Shown here: in pieces, positions 22,844 through 30,615 of the stretch
How positions within the stretch are numbered: position 1 is the first letter of the stretch
How the letters are laid out: every line of letters starts with the position of its first letter
Assembly: GCF_000725425.1 (NCBI RefSeq)
Contig: NZ_CP006019.1
Location: forward strand, 1,586,480 to 1,650,479
DNA: 64,000 bases
Source: Palaeococcus pacificus DY20341
GTDB taxonomy: Archaea > Methanobacteriota_B > Thermococci > Thermococcales > Thermococcaceae
Direction: 5' to 3'
Translations under genes and position numbers: made by a program
Notes under the pieces: generated by a model
The model's database searches: none
What the model was told of the DNA's origin: nothing
What the model saw: the letters and a program-made list of their open reading frames with translations, nothing else

Positions 22844-23061
22844 TAAAAATTGACGTCGTTGGAAAGGACTGTCCAATTCCTCTCAATGAGTTTAGAAAGG
22901 CTTTGAGAAAAGCTCCTACTGGCGAGATTATTGAGATTGTTGGGACGCATGAGCTCAGCAAGGGTGAGATAGCCCTAGCGGCTGAAGAGACTGGGCAGGA
23001 GATTCTTGAGATTGATGAGAAGGAAGGAGTTTGGAAAATTGTTGTCAGGAAGGTGAGGTAA
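22840..23061 (+). CDS. TusA-family sulfur carrier protein
   Basis: A 73-aa TusA-like protein with the CPxP motif DCPIPLNEFRKAL (residues 9-21), whose cysteine carries persulfide in this family. Its ATG overlaps the stop of the IscS-like gene (ATGA), and the IscU gene starts directly after its stop. This position between desulfurase-like and scaffold genes suggests delivery of sulfur to IscU from a donor other than the lysine-less IscS partner. Ribosome site GGTGG. Confidence 0.88.
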   Translation: MIKIDVVGKDCPIPLNEFRKALRKAPTGEIIEIVGTHELSKGEIALAAEETGQEILEIDEKEGVWKIVVRKVR

Positions 23062-23706
23062 ATGGAAAGATTTGACGCTAAAAACTGGGACGAGAAAAAG
23101 AGAATAGGCTACTCAAGAAAGGTCTTACAATACTTTTTGCACCCAAAGAACGTTGGAGAAATTGAAAACCCAAGCGTTACTGCTAAAGCTGGAAGTCCAG
23201 CATGTGGGGACATGATAAAGCTCTACCTCAAGATTGAGGATGAAAAGATAGTGGATGCTAAGTTTAGGAGCTATGGATGTGCCGCAAACATAGCAACAGC
23301 TTCAGTTCTCACGGAAATGATAATAGGGAAGAGCATTGATGACGCAAAGAAAATCAAGTTTAAAGACATTGTAGCGGAACTTGGTGGATTGCCCCAAATA
23401 AAGCACCACTGTGCTGTTTTAGCTGCTGAAGGGCTTAAGCAGGCTTTGGCAAAGTGGGACGTCATTCAGGGAAGAAGAGAAATTGATGAGCGCTTCGTTA
23501 AATTGATTCTTGCAGCAGTCATCGATCCCCTCACCGGAGAAAGCGTTCTCCACGGCCACAAATACAAAGGATGTGAGATTGAGGGTAAGAAAGTTAAGAT
23601 AATGCTCAACGTTCCAAAAGATGATCCAGAGGCTGAAGTATTTGAGGAACAGATAAGAGAATCTTTTGAAGGCCTCGATGTTGATTTAGAGATTGAATTT
23701 GCTTGA
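23062..23706 (+). CDS. IscU-type Fe-S scaffold with C-terminal MIP18/DUF59-like domain
   Basis: A 214-aa scaffold protein. Residues about 15-135 are IscU, with the three cluster cysteines in GSPACGD, YGCAANIA and KHHCAVLAAE; the His before the third Cys and the Asp after the first are present. Residues about 145-214 (AVIDPLTGESV, VKIMLNVPKDDPEAEVFEEQIRES) resemble the MIP18/DUF59 fold without its usual CP cysteine. Fusion of a scaffold to a targeting-type domain is unusual. It starts directly after the TusA stop, with GGTGA-like SD. It is the third gene of the isc-like operon. Confidence 0.88.
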   Translation: MERFDAKNWDEKKRIGYSRKVLQYFLHPKNVGEIENPSVTAKAGSPACGDMIKLYLKIEDEKIVDAKFRSYGCAANIATASVLTEMIIGKSIDDAKKIKFKDIVAELGGLPQIKHHCAVLAAEGLKQALAKWDVIQGRREIDERFVKLILAAVIDPLTGESVLHGHKYKGCEIEGKKVKIMLNVPKDDPEAEVFEEQIRESFEGLDVDLEIEFA

Positions 23707-23785
23707 TTTTTCTATTTTTGATGAAAATTCTTTCATAAATTTCTTTTTAAACCCTTTTCACATGAACCATATTTCGGGTGAGACC

Positions 23786-24127
23786 ATGGACGAGCTTGAG
23801 ATGATTAGGAGAAAAAAGATGCTTGAGCTCATGAAGCGAATGAATGGTATAGAAAAGCCCAAGCCTAAGGTAATCATTGAAGTCCTGACCTCTCCAACAT
23901 GTCCCTACTGTCCAATAGCACTTCAAATGGCTCAAGAGATTGGGAGGAGGTATCAGGGGGTTGAGGTTAGAGAGTTGAGCGTTGCCACACCAGAAGGCCA
24001 GAGAAAAGCAATGGAGCACAACATAATGGGCGTGCCGACGATTTTAATCAACAACAAGGTGGAGTTTATTGGAGTGCCTCATCCAGGAGAGTTCGAAAGA
24101 AAAGTAAAGGGCTATTTAGGCATTTAG
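23786..24127 (+). CDS. Thioredoxin/glutaredoxin-like protein with CPYC motif
   Basis: A 113-aa thioredoxin-fold protein. An N-terminal charged helix (about residues 1-30) precedes VIIEVLTSPTCPYCPIALQMA with a CPYC redox pair. MGVPTILINNKVEFIG contains the cis-Pro of the fold. The ATG at 23786 follows GGTGA. It lies 79 bp after IscU and may belong to the same sulfur or redox pathway. Its end overlaps the convergent antiporter gene by 4 bp. Confidence 0.88.
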   Translation: MDELEMIRRKKMLELMKRMNGIEKPKPKVIIEVLTSPTCPYCPIALQMAQEIGRRYQGVEVRELSVATPEGQRKAMEHNIMGVPTILINNKVEFIGVPHPGEFERKVKGYLGI

Positions 24128-25398
24128 CTCTTTTTGGATTCCTTTCCCTTCTTAACTTTTGCAATCTTCTTCTTCGTTTCCTCTATCGTGCTCTTCCTTG
24201 CCTCAACTTTGCCCTTCTTCATTGCCTCAACATCTTCCCTAAAGACCCACTTCAAGAGAGGCGGCGTGATAAGGACAGAGACTGTTATGAATATCAGCGT
24301 GGCAGCGACGAACTTTTGGGCATCGCTTTGGGGAATTGCACCTCCATGAATGGCCACCATTAAATCAACCAAAGCTACCTCAGTCCTTGGAATTGAGCCG
24401 ATTCCCATTTGAAGGGCCTTTTTGATGTCCCATCCCATTATCACTGCCCCTGCTCCCCTTCCAAGCACTTTTCCTATGACTGCTATCGTGGTTAAGACAG
24501 CCGCGAGGGATAGGGCATCTCCACTTGCAAAGACCCTCAGGTCGAGCATCGCACCGGTGTAGACAAAGAATATCGGCACCACAAGACCGTAGGCAATAGC
24601 TTTAATGTCTTCCAAGAGCTTTTTACCCTCAGGGAGCTTTGAGAGAACTAATCCTGCCATAAAAGCACCTTCGATTGCCGCATCAAACCAGTGCTGGGCC
24701 AAAGCTGAGAACAGGAACATTAGTGCAAGGACCATTCCCAAAACTCCTCTCTCAACATGGAGCCACTCCGCAAACTTAACGTACTTTTCAATGCTGTACC
24801 AAGCAACTAAGCCAGTTATTATGAAGAAAACGGCCATCTTGCTTATCAATCCTAAAACACTCCCAGTCCCAACGGCAAAGATTATCAAAGCAATGCCAAG
24901 GAAGTCATCCATAACACTCGCGCTTAGCGAAGCCGCTCCAACTTCGCTCCTCAAAACACCCAAGTCCATCATTACCCTAACGGTTATGCCAATGCTTGTC
25001 GCCGTGAGGAGAATTCCTCCTGCAAAAGCTTCCCTTGATGGATATCCCATCAGTCTGAGCCCAAGCCAGCCCATGAGAAGAGGCACGAAAACGCCCATGA
25101 GCGTAGAAACCGTGGCTACTTTTCCTGTCCTCTTTAGCATCTCGACCTCAGTATCAAGGCCGCCCAAGAAGAGAAGAAAGATTATTCCAAGCTTCGCTAA
25201 AAACTCGAAAGTCTCATTGGAGTGAAGCGTCAAGTACTCAGGGCTTATTAAGCCAAAGTAAATCAAGTTCCCAAGGAGCATACCCATGAGTATCTCGCCT
25301 AAAACACCTGGGAGCTCAAAGCGCTCCATCAAGTGGTCGCCTATCTTTCCCGCGATTAGTGCGACTCCGATCGTGAGGAGGATCCATGTTGCGTCCAT
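24124..25398 (-). CDS. CPA2-family cation/proton antiporter
   Basis: A 424-aa membrane protein with about 12 helices of the Kef/NapA-type CPA2 family. Motifs: LPGVLGEILMGMLLGNL, FLLFLGGLDTEVEML and VMDDFLGIALIIF (a DD pair in the ion-binding helix). The C-terminal 40 residues are Lys-rich and cytosolic. Na+/H+ or K+/H+ exchange is likely. ATG 25398 follows GGGTGGT and lies 43 bp inside the end of the CBS gene, so the two are tightly coupled, with the CBS protein a likely regulator. Confidence 0.9.
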   Translation of the reverse strand: MDATWILLTIGVALIAGKIGDHLMERFELPGVLGEILMGMLLGNLIYFGLISPEYLTLHSNETFEFLAKLGIIFLLFLGGLDTEVEMLKRTGKVATVSTLMGVFVPLLMGWLGLRLMGYPSREAFAGGILLTATSIGITVRVMMDLGVLRSEVGAASLSASVMDDFLGIALIIFAVGTGSVLGLISKMAVFFIITGLVAWYSIEKYVKFAEWLHVERGVLGMVLALMFLFSALAQHWFDAAIEGAFMAGLVLSKLPEGKKLLEDIKAIAYGLVVPIFFVYTGAMLDLRVFASGDALSLAAVLTTIAVIGKVLGRGAGAVIMGWDIKKALQMGIGSIPRTEVALVDLMVAIHGGAIPQSDAQKFVAATLIFITVSVLITPPLLKWVFREDVEAMKKGKVEARKSTIEETKKKIAKVKKGKESKKS

Positions 25399-25886
25399 TG
25401 CGCACCACCCAGCTTCATTAGTCTAAGGAACTCGTCGATGAGCATTCTAAGGCTTACTTCACCCACAAGCCTGCCGTTCTCATCAACTATTGCCAAAATC
25501 TGGACTTTATAGCGCTTCATCTTCTTGAGAGCGTCCAAAACGGTCGCATCTTCTTCTATCACCAAAACATTGCGCTCCATGACGTCGGAGGCCTTCTCCG
25601 CCCCACCGAGTATAGACTTGAAAAGAGAGCTTATGTTGCCAAGCCTCGCCTTTGTGTGCTCGGGCGGAAGGAGAACGTTCATGACGTCCATATACCTTAT
25701 GAGACCTTCAAGCCTCATCTCATCCTTATTATTGACAACCCAGACGTGATGCCTCGTTTTTAAGAGCTTTAAAACATCAACAATAGGCGAGTCTTCCGCG
25801 ACAATTGGCATCGAAAATATTGGGGGCATTATAGCGCTAACTCTCATTGAATGAAAGGTTTGGAGGGCTCTTTCAATGTCGCCCAT
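25356..25886 (-). CDS. CBS-domain protein
   Basis: A 176-aa protein with two CBS domains (residues about 14-75 and 100-160); PIVDVLKLLKTRHHVWVVN and VLDALKKMKRYKVQILAIVDENGRL are typical. CBS pairs bind adenosine nucleotides and gate transporters and enzymes. The ATG at 25886 follows GGTGAT. Its last 43 bp overlap the antiporter gene on the same strand in another frame, so it probably regulates that transporter. The C-terminus (THQWTQHG-like, Ser-rich) is encoded inside the overlap and may be an accident of frame. Confidence 0.85.
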   Translation of the reverse strand: MGDIERALQTFHSMRVSAIMPPIFSMPIVAEDSPIVDVLKLLKTRHHVWVVNNKDEMRLEGLIRYMDVMNVLLPPEHTKARLGNISSLFKSILGGAEKASDVMERNVLVIEEDATVLDALKKMKRYKVQILAIVDENGRLVGEVSLRMLIDEFLRLMKLGGAQWTQHGSSSRSESH

Positions 25887-26040
25887 ATTATCACCACTTT
25901 TTTCTTTAATTCCTCCAAGTATTTAACGTTTCTTGAGCACTAACTTGCATCCCTGGATTTTTTTGTTCACCATATCTTAGACAGCAACATTGAGAAATCC
26001 TAAACAGCTAGGAGAGAGTATTTACCAACTCCAAATAACC

Positions 26041-26075
26041 TTCAACCAAACGTTGAAAACACCACAATTTATAAG
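26041..26075 (+). promoter_or_regulatory. hyp operon promoter with TTCAAC-N5-GTTGAA repeat
   Basis: A TATA box (TTTATAAG, 26068-26075) lies 33 bp before hypA. A perfect 6-bp inverted repeat TTCAAC/GTTGAA (26041-26057) ends 10 bp upstream of it, a position suited to an activator. It does not match the SurR GTT-N3-AAC orientation. Confidence 0.5.
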
Positions 26076-26108
26076 CAATGACCACAACACCTATTTGAGG
26101 GATGAAAA

Positions 26109-26525
26109 ATGCATGAGTGGGCTTTAGCTGATGGTATCGTGAGGACAGCAATAGAATTTGCCCAGCAGAATGGGAAGGATAAAGTTTTAGGGCTTAGAAT
26201 CGTCCTTGGGGAACTCCAAGATGTTGATCCTGAGATCCTCAAGTTCGCAATAGACGAGATTAAGAAGGGAACTATTGCAGAGGATGCGGAGATTGAATTC
26301 GTTATGGAAGATGCTGAGTTCAAATGCCGCGATTGTGGAAACGTTTGGAAGCTTAAGGAAGTGAAGAAGAGCTTTGATGAGCGCATAAAGGAAGACATAC
26401 ACTTCATTCCAGAAGTTGTGCACGCATTCCTAGCCTGTCCAGAGTGTGGAAGCAGAGACTTCGAGGTAACTAAGGGAAGAGGCGTTTATCTAGCTGCAAT
26501 AAAGGTTGAGGGGGAGGAAGAATGA
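26109..26525 (+). CDS. hypA: Hydrogenase nickel-incorporation protein HypA
   Basis: A 138-aa [NiFe]-hydrogenase maturation factor that delivers nickel. The N-terminal MHEWALADGIV carries the nickel-binding MHE. The zinc site is CRDC near residue 73 and CPEC near residue 115 (with a long loop between, as in Thermococcales). Its stop overlaps the HypB start (ATGA), and a protease gene follows, so three maturation genes form an operon. Promoter TATA at 26068-26075. Confidence 0.95.
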   Translation: MHEWALADGIVRTAIEFAQQNGKDKVLGLRIVLGELQDVDPEILKFAIDEIKKGTIAEDAEIEFVMEDAEFKCRDCGNVWKLKEVKKSFDERIKEDIHFIPEVVHAFLACPECGSRDFEVTKGRGVYLAAIKVEGEEE

Positions 26526-27247
26526 TTGATCCAAGAATAAAAGCTATTGAAGGACGGCTGGAGAAAGTTGGGCGCATTATCCCTGTGGTAAGCGGCAAAG
26601 GTGGCGTAGGAAAATCAATGGTCTCCACAACTTTAGCTTTGATACTAGCTAAGAAGGGCTACAAAGTTGGACTCCTCGATTTAGACTTCCATGGAGCGAG
26701 CGATCACGTGATTTTGGGCGCTGAGATTGAAGAGTTTCCAGAGGAAGAGCACGGTGTTCTTCCAAAGGACGTCAATGGAGTAAAGTTCATGAGCATAGTC
26801 TTTTACTCTGAGGACAGGCCAAATCCTTTGAGAGGCATGGAAATAAGCGATGCCTTGATAGAACTCCTTGCAATAACGAGATGGGAAGATTTGGACTTTC
26901 TCGTGATTGATATGCCCCCCGGAATGGGCGACCAATTCTTAGATGTTCTTAGGTTCCTCAAGCGCGGCGAGTTCTTAGTTGTAGCAACACCATCTAAATT
27001 GGCAGTGAACGTCGTTAGAAAGCTTTTAACACTCCTAAAGGAGCAAAAGCTCAAGACCATAGGCATCATTGAGAACCTCAAGCTTGACGATGAGGAAGAT
27101 ATCAAAAAGCTGGCAGAAGAGTTTGACATCCCCTATCTTGCGGGAATCCCTCTCTACAGAAACCTAGACACAAAGATCGGGGACGTAGAGGAGCTCTTGA
27201 AGAGCGAGTTTGCTGAGAAGATTAGGGAAGTTGCAGAAAAGCTTTGA
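26522..27247 (+). CDS. hypB: Mrp/MinD-type ATPase, HypB-equivalent for nickel insertion
   Basis: A 241-aa P-loop ATPase with the deviant Walker A IPVVSGKGGVGKSMVST (residues about 20-36), the LLDLDFHGASDHV switch segment and the DFLVIDMPPGMGD motif. By sequence it is an Mrp/MinD protein, not a classical GTPase HypB. In Thermococcus kodakarensis the protein in this position (between HypA and the hydrogenase protease) acts as HypB, forming a complex with HypA. Context here is the same. It overlaps hypA by 4 bp. Confidence 0.88.
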   Translation: MIDPRIKAIEGRLEKVGRIIPVVSGKGGVGKSMVSTTLALILAKKGYKVGLLDLDFHGASDHVILGAEIEEFPEEEHGVLPKDVNGVKFMSIVFYSEDRPNPLRGMEISDALIELLAITRWEDLDFLVIDMPPGMGDQFLDVLRFLKRGEFLVVATPSKLAVNVVRKLLTLLKEQKLKTIGIIENLKLDDEEDIKKLAEEFDIPYLAGIPLYRNLDTKIGDVEELLKSEFAEKIREVAEKL

Positions 27248-27282
27248 TATTTTCTCCTTTTATATTGAAACAGGTGAGTGTC

Positions 27283-27759
27283 ATGCATGAACTCGAGGAA
27301 TTTCTTCAAGGAGCTAAAAAGGTGCTCATCTGCGGTATTGGGAACGACATGAGAGGGGACGACGCTCTAGGAGTCTATATCGCTGAAGAGCTCAAAAAGA
27401 GGATTAAAAACCCAAAAGTAACTGTTCTAAACTGCGGTGAAATGCCCGAAAGTTATACTGGAAGAATAATAAGAGAAAATCCCACTCATGTGATTTTTAT
27501 AGATGCCGTGCACTTCGAAGGAAAACCGGGTGAGATTGTCATAGCTGACCCGGAAGGGACACTAGGAGAAGCTTACTCAACGCACAAGATGCCGCTGAAG
27601 CTTTTGGTTGGCTATCTAAAGCAGAACTTAGATGCAAAGTTTACGCTAATAGGCTGCCAGCCGAAGCAGACAGGCCTCTTTGTAGAAATGAGCGAGGAAA
27701 TAAAGAAAAGCGCAGAGCTTTTGATTAACGCCCTCTGCGAAGTGCTCTCTTCAATTTGA
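27283..27759 (+). CDS. Hydrogenase maturation protease (HycI/HyaD family)
   Basis: A 158-aa endopeptidase that trims the C-terminus of a [NiFe]-hydrogenase large subunit after nickel insertion. It has the nickel-sensing GIGNDMRGDDALGVYIAEEL near residues 17-36, the HVIFIDAVHFEG Asp and the THKMPL His. The ATG at 27283 follows GGTGA with 5 nt spacing. It is third in the hypA-hypB-protease operon. No hydrogenase structural genes are in the window. Confidence 0.92.
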   Translation: MHELEEFLQGAKKVLICGIGNDMRGDDALGVYIAEELKKRIKNPKVTVLNCGEMPESYTGRIIRENPTHVIFIDAVHFEGKPGEIVIADPEGTLGEAYSTHKMPLKLLVGYLKQNLDAKFTLIGCQPKQTGLFVEMSEEIKKSAELLINALCEVLSSI

Positions 27760-27763
27760 GTTT

Positions 27764-28489
27764 TTAGTATGCCCAGAGCACGTATATGCCGAGGGCAATG
27801 AGCATTATCCCAGCGGCCATTGAGAGCTCCCTTGAGTGCCTTACAATTTTCTGGGAGAGTGATTTGCTCTCACTTATGCTCCCCACAGCAAACAGGATTA
27901 CCAAGAGGGGGAGCACGAAGATTATGTTGTACAAAGCGAGGAGGGTATACGTGAAAGCCTTCCCAATCTTTGATATGAGTATTGCGTAGATTAAATAGCT
28001 CCCTGCAGAGCATGGGAGGAGGGTAAACGAGACTATAACCCCCAATGTTAGGGCCCCTAAAACAGTGGCATCCTGGCGGAATATGCTCCTCCTAACCTCT
28101 TTTTTGCCAACTACCCTTGACTTTTCCATATAACCCGTGACAAAAGTGTATGCCCCAAATAAAATGGCAACAGCTCCAGCTATCCAAGTCGGTATTTTTG
28201 ATGTAAAGGCAACTAAACCCAAACCTAGGAGATAGTAAGATGCATAGATTGCACTCACAAACGCTAAACCAACAGCGTAGATTCTCTTCTTTGTTATGTT
28301 CTCTTTCAAAGAGAGAGCTATGAGGAGCATCGTGTAAATCACGAAGGTGCATGGATTTACGGAGTCAGAAACTGCAAGCGCCAAGAGGGGAACGACCATC
28401 GACTTTAAACCTAGCAAGCTCAATACTCCAACAGTTAGTCCAAAAGAGAGCAAAATAATAGTAGCCAGCGCTTTTACATCTTCTTTCAT
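27764..28489 (-). CDS. CcdA/DsbD-type transmembrane electron-transfer protein
   Basis: A 241-aa membrane protein with six or seven helices. The redox cysteine pair of the CcdA family is present: SDSVNPCTFVIY (first half) and FTLLPCSAGSYLIYA (second half). It carries reducing equivalents from cytosolic thioredoxin across the membrane. The partner is probably the exported thioredoxin-like protein encoded immediately upstream (28562-29137). Ribosome site GGGGAGGAG. It converges with the hydrogenase protease gene. Confidence 0.88.
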   Translation of the reverse strand: MKEDVKALATIILLSFGLTVGVLSLLGLKSMVVPLLALAVSDSVNPCTFVIYTMLLIALSLKENITKKRIYAVGLAFVSAIYASYYLLGLGLVAFTSKIPTWIAGAVAILFGAYTFVTGYMEKSRVVGKKEVRRSIFRQDATVLGALTLGVIVSFTLLPCSAGSYLIYAILISKIGKAFTYTLLALYNIIFVLPLLVILFAVGSISESKSLSQKIVRHSRELSMAAGIMLIALGIYVLWAY

Positions 28490-28561
28490 ACTCCTCCCCT
28501 ACCAACAAATATGCAAAAGTTCTTTTTTAGTTTTCCAGAACCAAAAGTGAAAAACAAAAAG

Positions 28562-29137
28562 TTAGCGCCTTCTCTTAAAGAGAAGGGGAACTAAAGCAAA
28601 GGCAAATATCAATCCCGGGCCGCAGATTCCCTCTTTTGATGGAGATTGCGTTGAAGAAGTTTGAGTCTCGTTCAAAGCAGATTTATGCTCTATGAAGAGT
28701 TTTTCGAGCATCTCTATATGGGTTTCATTTTTAAGTATGTACGCTTTTCCTCCAACGAAAAGAATGAGACCATTGTTTTCTTGAGCGGTTTTTATTATTT
28801 CTGTTGTGGCGGAAACGTTGAACTCTCCTTCAATAATGGCGTAAAGCTTGTTATCATAAGCTATCCCAATAGCGGGAACACCGCTTATGCCCGTGAGCTG
28901 GTATACTTCTGAAAAAAGTGCCCCGTTTTCCTCATTATCAATGAGTTCATAGTAAGTTAAGCTTTGTTCTCCAAACTGCTTTGGAATTTCCTCTTTCATC
29001 TTTTTACAGTGAGGGCATGTTTTTGTGCCATACATGTAAAAGTGCACTTTGCTCTTGTCTATTTGAGTATCTGCTAAGACTAAGGAAACGGCCGATGCGA
29101 GAAATAAAAACACTATGAATAATGCAGCTTTTCTCAT
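28562..29137 (-). CDS. Exported thioredoxin-like protein with CGP-CTERM anchor
   Basis: A 191-aa surface protein. It has a signal peptide (MRKAALFIVFLFLASAVSLV), a thioredoxin-fold domain with the redox motif TKTCPHCKKMKEE (residues about 40-52) and ISGVPAIGIAYDNK (cis-Pro). A Thr/Ser linker follows, then ICGPGLIFAFALVPLLFKRRR-type C-terminus: CGP, a hydrophobic helix and basic residues. This is the CGP-CTERM anchor known from Thermococcales. ATG 29137 follows GGTGA. With the downstream CcdA gene it forms an extracytoplasmic thiol-redox pathway. Confidence 0.88.
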   Translation of the reverse strand: MRKAALFIVFLFLASAVSLVLADTQIDKSKVHFYMYGTKTCPHCKKMKEEIPKQFGEQSLTYYELIDNEENGALFSEVYQLTGISGVPAIGIAYDNKLYAIIEGEFNVSATTEIIKTAQENNGLILFVGGKAYILKNETHIEMLEKLFIEHKSALNETQTSSTQSPSKEGICGPGLIFAFALVPLLFKRRR

Positions 29138-29198
29138 GCTCTTCACCTGTGTATGTTTTGGCACTGTATTATATAAATTTATCCTTCAATGTACTTTG

Positions 29199-30320
29199 TT
29201 ACCAAAACTTTCCATTCATCTCCATTGGTACGGGGCAGAGAACTATGCGCCTAGCCCAAAGACAATCTCCACAGCTTGGAGAATTTGACCAGCAATCTGA
29301 CTGTGTGTCCTGTGCAAAGCTACACGAATCCACGAGAGAGCAATCAGTACATGAGGGATAGATAGCGTTTTTAACCAAAAACCTGAACCAAGAATATTCC
29401 CTGCTAGTCCAGATTTCCATTAGAGACTTGTCTCTGACATTACCAAAGGAATAGGCCATCACTTTCTTTTCTCTCCCAAAGATATATTCTGGATAGTTGT
29501 GCAAAAAGCGGTAGCATGGAGCAACTTCTCCATCCCATCTAACCACTGCAACTTTTTTCTCTATGAAATCACAATGCCTCTCTGTCCTAAGCTCAAATTC
29601 AGGCAACTTCAAGAGAAATCCTTTGTATCCCCTCGCATGCATCTGATTTATGTACGGCTCCAAATTAACACTCCCATCGTAAACTATGAGCTTTGAGTGC
29701 TCTTCATTGACAGGAATTATATTAGAAAAAAGGAGAGAGTTTATGTCAAACTGAGACAAATATTCCGCTATCTCCACCATCTGCATGTAGTTTTCCTTTG
29801 TTACCACAACCTCAACACCAACATGGGGTATTTCGCTTTTTTTCTCTTTTTTCGCCCTCATAAGCTTTTTCAACCTATCAACGGTAACACTCGGCATTAC
29901 GTGTCCGAGTTTTGTTGGCTGGACTGGTAGAGTATCGAGAGATATGTAAACCAAATCTACTCCAAGCTCCACAAGCTCTTTAATTCTCTCATCCGTTAAG
30001 AGAAAGCCATTCGTTGAAATCCCAACAGCATAACCGCGCTTTTTAACTTCGCGCACCATATCCATAAATTTTGGGTGAACGGTGGGCTCACCAACCCCAC
30101 CAAAATAAATAAGCCTTAAGTCTGGAAATTTCTCAGCATCATCTAAAATCTTCAGAAAGAGAGCATAATCCATATCCCCTTCTTCATCTTCCCAATACTG
30201 CTTAAAGCACATTTCACATCTAAGATTACATCTATTTGTAACCTCTATGTAGAGGTACTTCAAATCCAGCTCTGCAGGAATTAAAACCTTAACATTATCA
30301 ATATAGAACTCATGAAACAT
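29199..30320 (-). CDS. Radical SAM/SPASM maturase of the tungsten oxidoreductase operon
   Basis: A 373-aa radical SAM enzyme. The 4Fe-4S motif CNLRCEMC lies near residues 32-39 (EVTNRCNLRCEMCFKQ), and the C-terminal part has SPASM cysteines (PSCTDCSLVDSC, SCGDCLWARRIVLC). The family is linked to tungsten-cofactor aldehyde oxidoreductases in Thermococcales and probably modifies or assembles the cofactor. It starts immediately after the MoaD stop, which follows AOR, so the three are one operon. The ribosome site is GGAGG in the end of moaD. Confidence 0.88.
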   Translation of the reverse strand: MFHEFYIDNVKVLIPAELDLKYLYIEVTNRCNLRCEMCFKQYWEDEEGDMDYALFLKILDDAEKFPDLRLIYFGGVGEPTVHPKFMDMVREVKKRGYAVGISTNGFLLTDERIKELVELGVDLVYISLDTLPVQPTKLGHVMPSVTVDRLKKLMRAKKEKKSEIPHVGVEVVVTKENYMQMVEIAEYLSQFDINSLLFSNIIPVNEEHSKLIVYDGSVNLEPYINQMHARGYKGFLLKLPEFELRTERHCDFIEKKVAVVRWDGEVAPCYRFLHNYPEYIFGREKKVMAYSFGNVRDKSLMEIWTSREYSWFRFLVKNAIYPSCTDCSLVDSCSFAQDTQSDCWSNSPSCGDCLWARRIVLCPVPMEMNGKFW

Positions 30321-30575
30321 TCAACCGCCTCCCGCAGGGGGAAATATGCTAACAATGTCCCCATCAGAAAGTTCAGTATCTAGTCCATTTAAGTGGTCGA
30401 TATTTTTACCGTTTACGAGTATCATCCTCCTTTCCTCAATTTCATTTTTAAACTCTTCACCAAATTCCGCATACAGCTTTTCTAAAAGCTCTCCAACCGT
30501 TTTAACCCCCTTTATTTCAACTTCTCTCTTTCCTGCGATACTTCTTAAGGTTGCGAAGAACTTAACTCTCACCAT
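30321..30575 (-). CDS. moaD: MoaD-family sulfur carrier (pyranopterin synthesis)
   Basis: An 84-aa ubiquitin-like protein (VKFFATLRSIAGKREVEI...) ending in FPPAGGG, the diglycine tail that is thiocarboxylated to supply dithiolene sulfur for the tungstopterin cofactor. GGTGA precedes the tandem ATG; I take the second at 6-nt spacing. It lies between AOR and the radical SAM maturase. The E1 to activate it could be the ThiF-like protein at 12013-12972. Confidence 0.9.
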   Translation of the reverse strand: MVRVKFFATLRSIAGKREVEIKGVKTVGELLEKLYAEFGEEFKNEIEERRMILVNGKNIDHLNGLDTELSDGDIVSIFPPAGGG

Positions 30576-30615
30576 CATAGATCACCTTAAATTAAAAATT
30601 TAGAAGAAAAGGTAT

